A stretch of 64,000 nucleotides of DNA from Apostichopus japonicus. Its lineage: Eukaryota; Echinodermata; Holothuroidea; Aspidochirotida; Stichopodidae. The notes beneath the pieces are model-generated. The model searched no databases, was not told where the DNA came from, and saw only the letters and a program-made list of their open reading frames with translations. The position numbers and the translations under genes were made by a program. Shown piece by piece: positions 1 to 16,100 of this stretch (position 1 is its first letter; each line of letters opens with the position of its first letter). The stretch is taken from positions 4,886,001 to 4,950,000 of the forward strand of contig NC_092561.1 of the NCBI RefSeq assembly GCF_037975245.1. Direction: 5' to 3'.

Positions 1-96
1 AGAAACTAGTTACAAAACTGATAACTGCTGAATTTGATCGAAATTTAATTGAACTGAAACCAGCTGCTCTAAAGCTTACTTCATTTTGTTTGGTCC

Positions 97-136
97 TTCT
101 TTTTCTTCTTCTTCTTCTTCTTCTTCTTCTTCTTCT
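97..136. repeat. (TTC)n microsatellite
   Basis: About ten or more consecutive TTC units sit in the intron upstream of the first visible SMG1 exon. Its translation as a serine-rich ORF is not a gene. Confidence 0.9.
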
Positions 137-274
137 TTTTTTGGCCTTATTTTCCATTTTGGTTTTTATAACTTCATATTTTTTCGATTTGCTTTTGGTT
201 TATACAAAGCAATGAATATCTCCATCAAGATCAATTTCCTCATGAAAGTTTATTTTGTCAAATTTTGCTGGTAG

Positions 275-2509
<2,235 letters not shown>

Positions 2510-4030
2510 AGGAACAGTCCAACCCACGTGATCCGTGGGATAAATTCTTAGGATAGAACATGACATACCACCATGTTCCTCTGGTACCATTCCGGTGGGA
2601 AGGCCCATGGGCCAACCAGAGAGTGGGGCCCGCCCCTTAGACAAGCATAACTGGTGCGCGTAAGGTGTCTTAGATAAGGGTAAAAACTGGAAAGGAGTCG
2701 TGCCGTTTTTGGTCTCTTTTTTGCCGCCTATTCGATAGAAAAATCATTTCAGTCTCGTGACTATTGATGCTAGAGCAGGAGAGAGTGCCTGTGGTCATGG
2801 TAACCATTTTGAAAGATGCAAACAGCTGCGTATCGAGTTAGATCTGGTGTTTCACTCTGTCTCCGAGGTTACATGTCCAGGGCTGAATTTAAATATCATT
2901 GATATTCTTGATTTGTGTGTTTCTAAAGTTCCCATTTATATGTCAAAGAGAAGAATGTTTTGTTCAAATACAACAACAAATTAAAGAAACCCTTGTTGCT
3001 TATCACTTCCAAAATGTCTAGAATTTACTATACAGTCTTGGTGTGTTTACTTGCACAGGTCCTATCCATCAAGTAGGAAAAGAAAACTGAATTGAATTGC
3101 AGAATGTCTTTCAAACTTTAGTAATATTAGTACCAAAATAATATTGCCTTGTTGTGCCAAAAATCTTACTCATAATGAAAAAGGTTTGAAACGCCTGTTT
3201 CCATGACAACAATATCTCCAGTAAAGGGGACTGCAAAAAAATGTAGCTTTCTTGGAAATCATTCTCAGTGTCTTCGTTTCCACACAAGGATCACTAGGTC
3301 AAAGTTAGATGTGCCCATTTTCTCTCTTAGACATTTGGGAACTTTTGTGAACCCTGATCAAAATTACAAAACCAACATGCCCTCCCTTTTTTCTGTCTCA
3401 TTATGTGGCTTCAGGAAGCTTCCTGAAACACAGACGACGAACCTCTCTAGCTTCGATGTCCGATGCTTGTTTGAACCATTAATGCGTAATTTATGGCTTC
3501 ATCGATAAAAATGTTCTGTAAAGAACGATGTAAGTATGTGAGCGAGTGATAATAACAATACAATATGACTGGTCTCTTCTCTGAACAATCAGATCATTTT
3601 TAAAAACAAATGTTGAATTTCAAATAGTCAATATAATTCTAACTGAAAATTGATTCATTACACCAAGGTTTCCTCTAAATCAGTAGCTACCCTTGCTTTA
3701 AATTCGTCAAACCAATCGCTTAAGTTACCTTTTGTCTTTACATTGTAAGTGTTCTGTTTTGCAAGTGTTGTTTCCCTGCTCTGCATGACCGGACATATTG
3801 ATTGGTTATCGAACCTGATTAGAAAACGTCGCAACTGTGAACTGTTCCTGAGATGTCCCCAGAGCAATTAATATCCATCCAAAATATGCAGAACCCTTTT
3901 AAACGTTTAAAAGTATTCATTCCTCTGTTATGTGAAGATTATTGGCATTTCACTGACTATTCACCATAAACAGTTGTTTTGGTTGTTGCAATTTTAGAGT
4001 CAAAGTTTAGAAGAAGCAGTGAGATTAAAC
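2510..4030 (+). other. SMG1 3' UTR and spacer
   Basis: This stretch follows the SMG1 stop codon. An ATTAAA hexamer at about 2980-2985 is a possible poly(A) signal, which would give a 3' UTR near 0.5 kb; this is a guess from a hexamer only. I see no recognisable coding exon or repeat between there and the transposon starting at 4031. Confidence 0.3.
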
Positions 4031-4387
4031 CAAGGGCATAGGAACTGGGGGGGCTCCAGCCCCCCCAGTGAAAAATATGGAGGGGCGGAAGTATCATTCC
4101 GCCCCCCCACTTCGCAAGTCAGAAAACCCCTTTTTCATTTCCAAATGAGAAAAAAATCTCATTTGGAGCACCAAATTGCATCTAAGGCCAGGTGAAAATG
4201 CAAAATTATATACAAAATGGAATGCGTGGGTTGAAGTGTGCTATATTGCACCAAATTGCATCTGAGGACACCTGGAAATGCAAAAAAAATCCAAAGGGGA
4301 GGGGGATACCCCTCCCCTTAGACCCCTCCCCCAGGCCGGCCATCAGTCTTCAGCTCCCCCACTCAAAAGTACCTTCCTACGCCACTG
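4031..4387 (-). mobile_element. hAT-type MITE (G-rich family, copy 1) with 8-bp TSD
   Basis: A 357-bp element bounded by CAAGGGCATAGGAAC at the left and CCTTCCTACGCCACTG at the right (imperfect terminal inverted repeats). It is flanked on both sides by the identical octamer GATTAAAC (4023-4030 and 4388-4395). An 8-bp target duplication plus CAGNGGC-type ends is the hAT superfamily signature. The interior is shared, in reverse orientation, with 40583-40853 and 63802-64000. The minus strand carries four runs of four or more G near 4309-4332, a G-quadruplex pattern. No transposase is encoded. Confidence 0.85.
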
Positions 4388-4929
4388 GATTAAACAATAT
4401 TCTACAGAAGGCAGTGGTATAGATTTCTAAAAATAACAAAAAAAATGAAAATGTCATTATGGAATACTAATACTCATAAGTCATAACGATGTCGTAAACC
4501 TAACATGACCTTTGACACAAACAGAGAGAGAGAGACCATGTCATTTGTATTTGCAGATAAGCAAACCTGAACACCGCACCAGTTTAAGATTAAGCTTTGT
4601 CAAGGGGTAGGGTCAGGGGTAGGACCATTAAAGTCATTCAATGCGATGGGTCGAGGAGGTGTGATGCAGGGACCGGTCAATGTTTAATTCGGACCTGGTC
4701 CCGTTCCAGCATCCAGTAGAATGGTCCAGGTGGGTGAAGGAGATTTGAAAAATGAAGGTGATAGTTGACAAATCACAGGTCGTTTGGGTGACCACTTTGA
4801 GGTACTGCTAAGTGCTAGTGAACTTAGTCCGGTCACATGTGATTTACTTTGAGTTCACTTGTTAATCACGTGTTTCAAAAAATGGATTACTCATCTTGGT
4901 AATAAATCCATTAATAAGTTGTCAACATA

Positions 4930-5345
4930 TTCCATATACTGGGAGCAACATGGTTTGTTGAACAACTTACTGAGTTACAGTTGGACAACATGTTGCAAAC
5001 AGTTGAAAACTAGTGAGTATAGTTGAACAACATGTTGCGCATCGTTGCACAACACGTTGAGATCAGTTGTACCATACACTGAGTATGGTTGAACAACATT
5101 TTCAGTAATGATGAGAACATATAAAGTATGGTCTGTTCAACATGATGAGATCATTTGTATGACTTGTTGAGTATTTTCACAACATGATGTGTTACTTAGT
5201 CACTTAGCTTCTTTTTTTATCGTTTTTAGTTATTTGAGCAACACGCTGAGATTAGTTGCTCATTATATGGACTGTAGTTGTTCAACATTTTGAGTGAAAG
5301 TTATAAAGTGTAGACCTATATTGAAACAACATGTTGAGAATATGC
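4930..5345. repeat. Degenerate CAACATGTTG repeat field
   Basis: About ten imperfect copies of a short module built around GTTGAACAACATGTTGAG occur at irregular 30-50 bp spacing across some 400 bp. The core CAACATGTTG is itself palindromic. Copies vary in both core and spacing, so this looks like an old, decayed tandem array. Confidence 0.55.
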
Positions 5346-8300
5346 TTTACAACAACATGTGTCCTTTATCGCTGTATCTGTTGTGAACAATGTCAGTCAT
5401 TAACACAGGCTGTAATATACAATGATAATTATCATTTGATTTGTTTAATCGTCTTGTTCTTTGTAGAAAAAATGGACAACGTGCATAATTTTCATATTTA
5501 GCTTTTTGGAAAGCAATACTTGGTATGACAGCTGGAAAACCAAAAGAACAACATTAAAAAGCAAAAACTTAAATCCTTGAAAACAGGAAAAAAATTCTTA
5601 TTTCTCTTAGATTTACCAAAATTGATGAAATTTTAGTTCAAAGTTTGTCAGTTTTTGTCACTGTTTACTGTCGGCTGCTGTCAAAACTTCATTTTAGCAG
5701 ACAGATGAGATGTAATTTTGTTATATAAATGCCGTGGTGATGTAGTGAAATTAGGAAATGGTTGTTGTTTTCAAGCATCAGATATGTTGTCTTGCTATCA
5801 CATATCTGAGTTTGCCTTCTTCGACATTGTTATAGATTCACTTGTCTTCTGTTTATTTTTACAAGGCCTTACAGGTCCACTAGCAGCTTATATTCTACAC
5901 CAATTTTATCAAAGTAAAAGTTGGAAACTGGAAAAGAGCTATTGAAGGCACAGTCAAGACCTCTTTACTAGCCATTTTCATGACTCGAATTAACTAAAGT
6001 CATAAAAGTATCTGTATGTGAAAAAAAAACATGTTTTGAGTCAGCTCATGTTTGAAATGTAGCAACTCAAAGCGATGGCTCGTTGTTGCACTGGAAAAGG
6101 AGCACAGTACCCTCATTGTTACAAGTCCTGTGCTTCTATCCTTACCTCACAATTGTTAGGATGCGTAACTGTTTTTTTTTTCATCTTTTCTTTGTGCACC
6201 CGAACATCTGTATTTTTTATTTTGTGATAAAAAATTCACTTTGAAATTGCTCTTCAAAAATGTAAACGAGAAGAGTCACGCAAAATGTGACAAGTAAACA
6301 TATTTTGTGTTATTTTGTGTAAAAGCAATTCTTTTTTGAGCTTCAAGAAAGCAGCTGTCTGTTGTGTGCTTTATTTTCACCTAATAGGCATCGTTGCTTT
6401 AATGAAGAAGAGTAAAATGGTAGGAGGGTACCCAATGCATATTCAGTTAGATTAAGTTATGAATATTTATAGGTTAACATATACACAGCACCGAGACCTC
6501 AAGTTTTGTTCATCTCTCAAGACAAGTTATGTGGCAAGTTGCATTGCCTCAAGAAGTACGGTATTGCATGATACTACATGTGATGCTGTATTTCTCGGGT
6601 TAGGGTTAACCCCAACCATAGGGTTTCCCCGGTCCACAAGATTCGTCATTTCATTGGGCTTTATCATGCATGATGACATTGGTCGACACATTAAACTGTG
6701 TACAAAACGGTTCTCTTGAGAAATACTGTCACGTGAGGATTGGTTGATACACAATCACAGTAATATCACAATTAGGCTTGATCGTGTGGGTTTGTTTGAA
6801 ATAAATAACATTTCCATGTAAACAGGAGATTGCATTACCTTTGTACATAACCATCACAAACAAACGATTTCTTATGGATACATGCCAGCGGGTATAAACG
6901 GGTGTGGTAGATGCTGGCAAGATTCGCTATGTCCTATGTAAAAGTAAGATTAGTCAGTGATTACTGGCTTCTTCTTCAAGCCATCTATAAGGTACATTGA
7001 AGGTACTGGCAATTACAAGTGTATCTTGAATTTCCTGTTATCAGGGATTTCATTTAACTATAATACAATGGGTTTGTTGGATTAATAAGATGGTATAGTG
7101 ATGCCATGAGCAGATTAATCAGTAGTCTTGAGGTGTTTTCGTGGGGGCGTGGGAGGGTAATTGTGTAATTAAGACAGTAACATATTTCCGGGCTGTTTTT
7201 GCTATTTTTGTTGAATTTGTCGAGATGGCTTGCTCGGTGATGTATCATCTTTCTGTATAGTCACCGGTCCTTAGCTTCAAATGTTCAACAAAGTTTAAAT
7301 CTAATATAATGTCTCTTTCATCAGGATCAGGATCATCACAGTGCATGCCACTTCTACAAAAAATAAACGTATTTTAACCCTAAAAATGGATTAAATTAAG
7401 TTATAATGTTCGCGACTTACAAAAAAAATTCAGATATCTATTAATCATTTTCGCAAGTAAATACTAGTCTTAATAGTCAACACTTCTGCATTGTGACAAT
7501 TTCAACGACATTCAACGCATTGTGAGAATCTGTCAGCTTAACGATTGATTAGCAGTGACTCAATTGCACGTTTTTAATTAAATGGTTTATGTACACAGAA
7601 TAAAATCAATAGTTTCCACACTGGGCAAACATTGACAACTGCCACATGTTTAATACTTGTATTAAACATATTTGAAGAGTGCAGTTTTGCAAATTTGTGA
7701 AGTGATTAAACTTGGAAAATATATTCAATATGAAGTTGGTACTTGTTTATTCTTCTCGGGATATTTGCTTTTACATTTTAGGTAATTTTTGTAGTTTAGT
7801 GATATCAAACTTCCTATGTGAAAATGCTATAATGCATTTTTGTTTAATATTGATCCCCTTGTTTCTTTGGGGTTTTCCATTTTGAAAGAAATGTTGCTTT
7901 AAGTTTTAATAATTGTTTGTTGGTTATCCTCTCGGTTGAATAAATTACCCAGTTTAAATATTACGTTTGGTGTGTTTTTGTTCTGAGTGAGTTCTGTAAA
8001 TTAAGTCAACAAGAATCGATCTAGAATGATCAGATTTACTAAGAGAAGTGTCAAAGTTCCATACACAGGGATGTTAAAATCATTATTATTCTGTTTCGTT
8101 GACATTATGAAATGCTTTTGGAACATTTTCGTCAGAAACTTATATAAAACTCATTGTGCTATGCCCCTTCCGTCACCATTGACACTCCCCTCCTGTACAC
8201 CCCCTCCCCCCCACCAAAAAAAAACAAAAGAGATGTACAAAGGAAATTATAAAAAATTCACACATTGCTGTAAATAAATTCAATGTTATAAATATCAAAT

Positions 8301-8392
8301 TAAACGGTAAACCTGCAGTAAATGTCGTCAAGTACATGTTCCCTTTCCATACTGTACAGTTCTTGACTCCAAAGTAAATTGCATAAGAAAAG

Positions 8393-8495
8393 AACTCTCA
8401 TACCAAAAATTGTGCTCTTATTGCATGGACAGTGCAACATTATAACTCTCATACCAAAAATGTGCTCACATTGCCTGGAGAGTACAACATTATAA
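8393..8495. repeat. Local 51-bp tandem duplication
   Basis: Two imperfect copies of a 51-bp unit that begin with AACTCTCATACCAAAAA (8393 and 8444). Confidence 0.6.
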
Positions 8496-8632
8496 CGTTA
8501 CATACATGTCATAAAACTCTTTTCAGTAAAACAGATACATGACAACGTCATTTGCCCATCTGATGTGCTATTCCATACCAACATCTTGAAGTACTGGTCC
8601 CACCCTACCTTCCCCACCTAAGTAGCTGTTAA

Positions 8633-9195
8633 AGGATTGGTTCAGTTGTCATACATGTTTATGTTATATGAAAAAGGGACAATAAAAAGAAACACTATGG
8701 TGAAAAAACTGTTCAAATATCTTTTCGGTTAAAGAGATATTCAAGTGTAAAGTTTTAGCAGATTGTGTAGAAACTGCTGAAATCTGACTAGCTGTGATGT
8801 CACATTCCTGAAAAATCTTTGTTGTTTTTTTCTAAATATTTTGTGAGATTTCATGACTTTCAACCAAAAGATATGTCAGGAGATCTCATATTTGTCAAAG
8901 GAAGTATTTGAGATTAAACATCTGCAGAATTTTTGATTATATTATTTTCCAATGTGTTAAAAAATGTAAATAATTTTTAAAGAAAAATATTAACAAATGT
9001 TAAGGAAGTGAGGATGTGACATCACACCCTCACAGTAAGTCTTTCTACACCAGTCATTTTCAAAGAAATGTTGATATCTTCAAAGTGTCATATCTCCTTA
9101 ACAGAGCATGCTATCATGGTAGTTTCTTCACTGTTCTTTTGTCTTTTTTTGCTCTTTCATACAAAATAGACATGTCAAACACCTGAACCAATCCT
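8633..9195. mobile_element. TTAA-flanked foldback MITE with long terminal inverted repeats
   Basis: The left end begins AGGATTGGTTCAG directly after TTAA (8629-8632). The right end is its complement, CTGAACCAATCCT, followed by TTAA (9196-9199). Inverted homology continues inward, with gaps, for roughly 100 bp. TTAA target duplication with an AGG-initial repeat is compatible with a piggyBac-like or other TTAA-specific transposase family. No ORF is encoded. Confidence 0.75.
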
Positions 9196-10114
9196 TTAAT
9201 CAACAAAGTGCCGGCATTGATAAAGAGAGGACCAGATGAGGCCAATCTGGGGGGCCCCGGAAAGATGGGATAAAGAATAAAATATTCTCATATCCACCAT
9301 ATGAAAGCAAACAATTGCAGACTTCAAAGTGATGTAATTTACCCTAGGTCCACCCAACCTGGCATCCAAAAGTCCTGTCAAAGTGACTTTTGACAATAAA
9401 AGGTTCAGCCCATTATTTTATATGCAAATTAGGTAGCACACAGGTAATCTAGTACATATATGATATGGCAAGTATTGACGATGACATTTTGTTAACAAAA
9501 ACAAAGCTGACTAACATATTTGTCCCGATTCATTTAAAGCAACTAAAAATGTTATACAGTACATCTCAGGAGAGAGAAAAAGTATCTTTGCTGAAGAACC
9601 TTGGACATGTGGAACAAACAGAATGTCCAATATGGAATGCTTCCTTTTGACTAATACTAAGATGAAACATATTTTCTACTTAATTAGAAGCCTGCATACT
9701 TAGAAGTGCACAAACATACAAAAATAAAACCAAACTGATAGATCTACACATGTATGAACCCCTCATTCAACAACTTTTGGCAACAAACAATGTTTTTTTC
9801 TTGGTTCCCATCTCATGAATATTAATGACTGAGTGGGGCTTAACATTTCTGATTTCCTATAATTAAAAATGTTAAAAATTATTGAAATATATATACCTTA
9901 TAAAACTTTACTTATACATAAAAGCATTTTTTTCTCCCTCTTTCTGTTCAAGTCACTTTAAACGCTTTCTAGTAATAAGATAGCAAATGTTATACTCACA
10001 TTACAGCACGATGGGGATGATGTTAAAACCCCCACACTGTATCCCTACTTCCTCTCACCCCCCTCTGCCTCAAAACCCCCTCCCTTCCCCTCCCATGCCC
10101 CATATATCACAGTT

Positions 10115-13100
10115 TCAACTAATAGCTTTTTGTCTCTGGAAAGCTTTTATTAAATTGTTCCTGAATTTGTGAAGGTAGTCAAGTTCGGGCTGTGTGAGTT
10201 GTTCGCATAATTGTTTATGAGTTGCATTTTCGTTGACTATGAAGCTATTGACCTTGATGCCCGGGGGGTACCACATCCGTTTATCACCTTGCTCCATGAC
10301 TTTACCAATGCAATCCTTCGACAGAGCTTGGTTCTTCGCAGCCAACAACTGTAGCTCTTGGTCCATACGATCTCTGCCGAAGATCTCGATCCTCTCCCAG
10401 AGAGTTTTGTTAAAGTGAGCGTAGAGTTTTTGGTCGGCCCAGTTCCAGCTGCGTATCGCAGCCGTATCGGCCCGGGACAGGGGTACCACCGATTTGTTGT
10501 TCCGGGCATTCTGACTGAAATAGACCACATCGTCTAACGTCCAACACATGAGATCTTTCAACAAGATGAGAGATTCATCAAAGTGTTCTGCGATTAGGAC
10601 TAAGTCGTACCAATTGTCTAAAATATCGATGAAGGAGTCCAATCTCCCATTGCCCGGCGTTAAACGTCTAGCGTCCAAACCGTTGTCGTAGCACATGGGA
10701 TTGCGGCCAGCGACTCGCGTGGACCTGGGCTCAAATAATTGAAAATACCGGTCCGGTCGCTGGAGAAATCGATGTAAATCTGCTTTGAACCGCATCCTCC
10801 ATCCGTAATACGTGAAAATACTTTCAAACTGTTTGGCAGGATCACGTAAGATGGTGATGTATTTCGCCCCGGGGGCCATCACCTCTTCCACATCTGAAGT
10901 GAAAGAAAGCAAGAGTTGGTGATTCAATACAGTTGGTTGCATATCATCGCTTAAGTTAAGACAAAAACTCTTGCTAAAGAAATTGTACTGTGTGTCTTTT
11001 AACTTCAAGCTGCAAAGAAATATTTTCTCTCCAGACAATAAAAAAGTGCAATTCACATATGCTTTCTTTAATTATACTATTCTTTAATCAAACTAAACTA
11101 AAACTACGTCAGGCCAACTTACTTTTACACACACTAAACTAAAACTAAACTTCTAATTTAAGGACAATTCATATAGCAATTATTGTTTTGTTTTTGGTAA
11201 AACAGCACCAAACTTTCTTGTGTGATATTCAACACCGGTTGAGATATTAAAATGTATCAGTCCTACAGTACACAATATGCAAAATAATCTGTATGTCCAG
11301 GAATTCATCAATATTCAACCAGATTATGTAAAGAAGCTAGAGCCGCAAATTTTAATCATTAACTTTTACCAAGGAAAACAGACATTCTTTGTTAGAGGGA
11401 TCACCTTGCTTTGACTTCCCTTCTTTCTTTTGTTTTGTTTCTTTGAAAATTTGCCCGAAAAGTGTAAAGTAAAATCTAGATAGATAATGCTGTGCCGGTC
11501 TTCCGTCCAATAACTGTCCAACACTGTACACTGAACACTTACTGTACACTGTACACTTACGCATTGTGTCAAAGAAAAAAAGATGCAGCAGCTGCAAATG
11601 TTCTGCTGCAGCCAAGCTGAATAAATATTTGACAAGTGACGTTATCACTACAGACCGGCAGAAATGTCTTGAAATGCCAAGAGCAATTTTAGATTAAGCC
11701 CAATTCAGTCTGGCTTCAGTGATGCAGAAGCAACCCCTTCCTAAGATTGACATGGTGCCATAAGAAATGTATGTAATAGCCGAAACACTTCCTTAATCCC
11801 TATAACAATGTCGGTCATTAAAAAATTGAGGCGTACAGTACGTTATTTTACAATGTACATATTGATTTTCTATCTCAAGGAGGGAGGATTGGGGGGGGGG
11901 GATTATGGGGGTAATGCTTTTAATCTTTTTGCCAACACCCCCCCCCACACCCATCACACATGCACAATCTCTTTTGTCTACCAACATGTCCACAGAAGGT
12001 ACTGATGTCAGCTGAGACATTGACAAATGCCATGTCAGAGTAAAATTCATTAATATTCTGAAAAATTTTCAAAAAAATGATCCAAGGGGCTAATACCTTT
12101 CAGACTCTTAAATCTCATGTGACTGGCCATGATGTTGTACTTCTTCTGACCGAAGTCTAAAAATATGAACCTCCGACTGAAAAACGACGGGCTGCCAAAG
12201 TAGACGCTCTCCCTAGGAATGGCGATACTCAACTCCAAATCTTCTGCCTTCCGGAAGAGTATGTTTTGCAGAGTTGAGCTGCTACATTTATGAGTTTTGA
12301 TCATGGCCACACTGGTCAAAGGCTTACAGATTTTGGCCGAATTCTCGTCAGATTTACTGTTACGCTTTCCTGCTTGCAATTGCGATGAGTTTGAAAGCTT
12401 TGCAGAATGCTGCTTGCTAACGGCAGCAAAGAGTTTTGGCACGACAGGTTTTTTTGCTTCCTCTTTCGGAATAATTTTTTTCCAGGGTTCACTCAATCGG
12501 CCATCCAGTTCTTCCTTTTCTACGTAATCATCTTCGCTGTCCGGGAGGCTGGCCGACGCTAGGTCAAATTTCCGGGCTGCCTCCTTTGCTAGTTGACGGT
12601 GAGATTGGGCAATGTCTCCTTTCAAGACAAATTCCTGCATCCACTCATCATTTCTGATTTGGTCGTTATCCTCGTCGTAGAGGCGGTTGGCGACAAATCT
12701 CCTGGGAACGGAAAAACAAAACGTGAAATGTTTGCAAGTGATTTACGGTGCGTTCTACAAACCCTGTTGAAAAGAAGTGTTCACAATTAAAGGGATTTCA
12801 TGATCATGGCAAAAATTGAAAGCAGCTCTCTGAATTTGGTTGTCAAGTTTTCAATGCCAAACAGAACGCCCAATAAGATTTCATTGATCTAACCCAACCC
12901 TCCCCCACCCTCTCCTACCCTCCTCCCCACCCCTAGAAAGGTTAATATAAGCCAATTAATAAATAAATAGCATTTTATCCTACAGTAAAAATATTTCATC
13001 ACCAGAGTGACAACTTTCCATATTTACTTGGCTAATCAAGTACAGTATGTTAGCCAGCGACGTAGCCAGGAATTTGAAAGGGGGGGAGCACTTTTTGCGA

Positions 13101-16100
13101 TTGATATGGATTTTCAAAGTTGTAGGCACGACTATCTGAGCGGAGCGCCACCATCGGTTGGCGCGGAGCGTACAAGAAAATTTTGGGTTTTACAAACCCC
13201 CCAGATGGCCGGAAACGGCCCTTCCCAATGTTCATTCTGGTTCCCAGGCCTCTTGCTAACTTGAGACACCTCATTCAATATCACTTTTAAACCCAAAAAA
13301 CAAACGAGTTAAAATAGTACGTAATTCAATAATACATAATGTATTAAAATTAGCAAGGTACACAAGGGCAGCGGAAGCACTTTTAATCTGGGGGGGGGGG
13401 CACCGACGTCAAAGGGCACTTTGCAGAAATTCGATTGGACTGATGCAGCCTGATATTTAGTACCCTTTATAAATCTTATTGTATTATCTTATTTGCGTAT
13501 ACACATCACTCCATCAACGCCCCCCCCCCCTCCCCCCGTCTTAGTAGTCTTACTTTTCAACTTTTGATACTTGTAGATACAAAGATAGGCCAGAAATGTC
13601 TTTGATACAACCATAGCCAGTAATTGTCTTTGATACAACTGTAGCTAGTAAATGTTTATCGAAAAGGCTCCTTTGGAACTTGGAACGCCGATCGTGACAA
13701 CAACAGGCAACAAAGTATATACATATAAAGTCTCTTAATCAACGATAGGCTTATTTGACTGTGGAATGTTCTCAACTGAAATTTTATCTGCCTAAACGGG
13801 TTCTTAAGTAGATGTTAAAAAGCTGACAAGATCGTATCCTAGTCTTTTTCGGCGGGTAGAGTATTGAATGAAACGGCACGCAATATGAATGATAGCCTAT
13901 AGATGACAGAAGAATAGGTCACCTAATTTAGCCATAATCTTGCTACGTTCATTTCAATAGTTTTTCCTGTCTATAGGCTCTTCAACTCGTCCAGCAAGCT
14001 TATGGATTTGAATTATGGGTGTTTTAATAAAAAAGATAACTTGGCCAAAAAAAGTGTAGGCCCGGGCCTACAGTGCTGCATACTGGCTACGCCCCTGATA
14101 GTTCTAAATTAGGATTAGATCTCTTACTGAAATATCGCTGACCTAATAAGGTGATCAAGAGTACAAGTTTTATGTAGTAAAAGGGCACATTTTTAACCTG
14201 AGGAAAAGTGGGGGGGGGCACTTGCCCCCTGTGCCCCCCGGTTTCGCCGCCCCTGAAGGTACATGTACAGAGTAGTCTTACTTTTCAACTTCTGATACTT
14301 GTAGATACAAAGATATAGTCCAGAAATGTCTTTGATACAACTGAAACTAGTAAATGTTTAAGTTAGCCTAATAAGAGAAGGCTGAGAGCTATCCAACAAT
14401 TGCCATCTGATGCAAATTTCTCAAGTGTTTTCTCAACTGAAATATTATCTGCGTAAACGGGTTCTTAACTACATGTTAAAAAACTGACAAGATCGGATCC
14501 TATAGTATTTTCGGCGGGTAGAGTGTTGAATGAAACTCTCGTGCTACATACTGGTTACGCCCTGATCATTTGATATCATTATCAGCAGATTTTGTTTCCT
14601 GTTTAAATTCTTTTACATGTTCTTTTACATAATATATCAGAAAGACAAACATAGTGCTCTTTTACAAGTTTTCCAGTAGGATGATTCTTGTTTATTGTCC
14701 AATGTCTGGACTTTAATACATTTGACGAACTTAACTGAACTTAACTTAACTGACTTAACTGACTATAAACTTTCATATTTTGTAATACAGCCAGATATGC
14801 AGTGGCCTAAAAACAAATATCGTTATCGCAGTGTATTAGCAGTGTAATAATTATTTATAGGAAGTGCGTATCACGTACGATTGCTAGATTAGCTTCATAA
14901 CATGCTGTTCGAGCAACAACTTAGGACGACTCATTGAACGAACGTTGTCGACGTTGTTGTGCATACAGTTCGTGACATTCCATAGAGTGCGGTTAGGTAG
15001 GCAATATGTATTTTATAATGCAGTGGCCAACTGTAGGCTTGTAATTGGCTATATGCTAAATTTAGCTAATTGCATCTGCCAAACTAAGTAAGTAGTTGAA
15101 TCAGTAGGCGTGAATGTTACTACGATTACAATCGAGTTAACAGAGCTGACGAGTATTCAAGATCAAAAGAGCACTGACAAAATACCATGCTAAAAAAACG
15201 ACAGTTTAAAAAAAAAATCGACACTGAAAGGGGGGGAGCGGTCGCTCCCCCTGCTCCCCCCCTGGCTACGTCCCTGATGTTAGCTAAGATAAAACTTAAA
15301 AGCCCTTGCCTACTGTACTGTCACTGGATCTTAGCAACGATCGCAAATAGTATGAAACTGTTTATATCAATTGAAGTCAGTGCAAAATAGTTATTGTTAA
15401 TTACAAACGGTAAAATTGTAAATACTGTACACTGTCAAATTTGCTGCATCGCTGGGCAACCATTGAAAGAAAAAATTTTTCCGCCATGATTTGTGACTCG
15501 ACTGTAACTTAGTCCATACTGAAAAGACAGTGGTTTTGTGTTCCTTTTGTGAACTTTCATTCCCTCTGTGTGCTTTCTTATGATATTTACCTACAGTATT
15601 TACTGGAGAAATGTAAAGGGCTCTGCACACAATATCAACAGACCTGTTTTCATAAACCGTGCATGACGGCATTCGGTACAGACAGTAGGCTAACCTCGTA
15701 ATTAACCGCAAAATATTCTTCGTCAAAGATTTAAGGAAGCAAACATTTCCTTCTGCTGGCTCTCTTTCAAAGAACCTAATTTCCAATAAGTCTTACTGTA
15801 GTGTGCCGCACAAGCACTTCACATTAGTATATATACAAGCTATCCATAAACACATTGGTTTCAGTAGGTTGCCCAGAACAAGTTTAAGTTTAACAGTCTT
15901 GTTCAAGGCCAAGGCCCTCTCACACGACTTTCAATGTCACTAAACCCCTGGTCATTTGTAACTTGTCACACCCACACACCAAAGTGTGCACAATTCAAAC
16001 AAACCCTCCAGGGGCAAGACAGTGCACCACAACTACGTGTGCCCTGGGGGAATTCCCATAGGGTGCAGCCAGCATACGCAACTATATTTCACAAGGTACC

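Noticed and set aside
10894..11056. N-terminal 54 residues of the 313-aa minus-strand ORF
   Set aside because: They lie upstream of a good 3' splice site (TTCACTTCAG). The exon at 12097-12701 joins there in phase and supplies the PAPS loop.
11560..11700. Possible dispersed repeat shared with 46525-46640 (GCAGCTGCAAA...GCAGC...GCTGAATAA-like)
   Set aside because: Similarity is short and patchy by eye. It needs an alignment before it can be called.
15397..15786. 129-aa minus-strand ORF in intron 1 of gene A
   Set aside because: No recognisable domain, compositionally like non-coding sequence, and no fitting splice sites.
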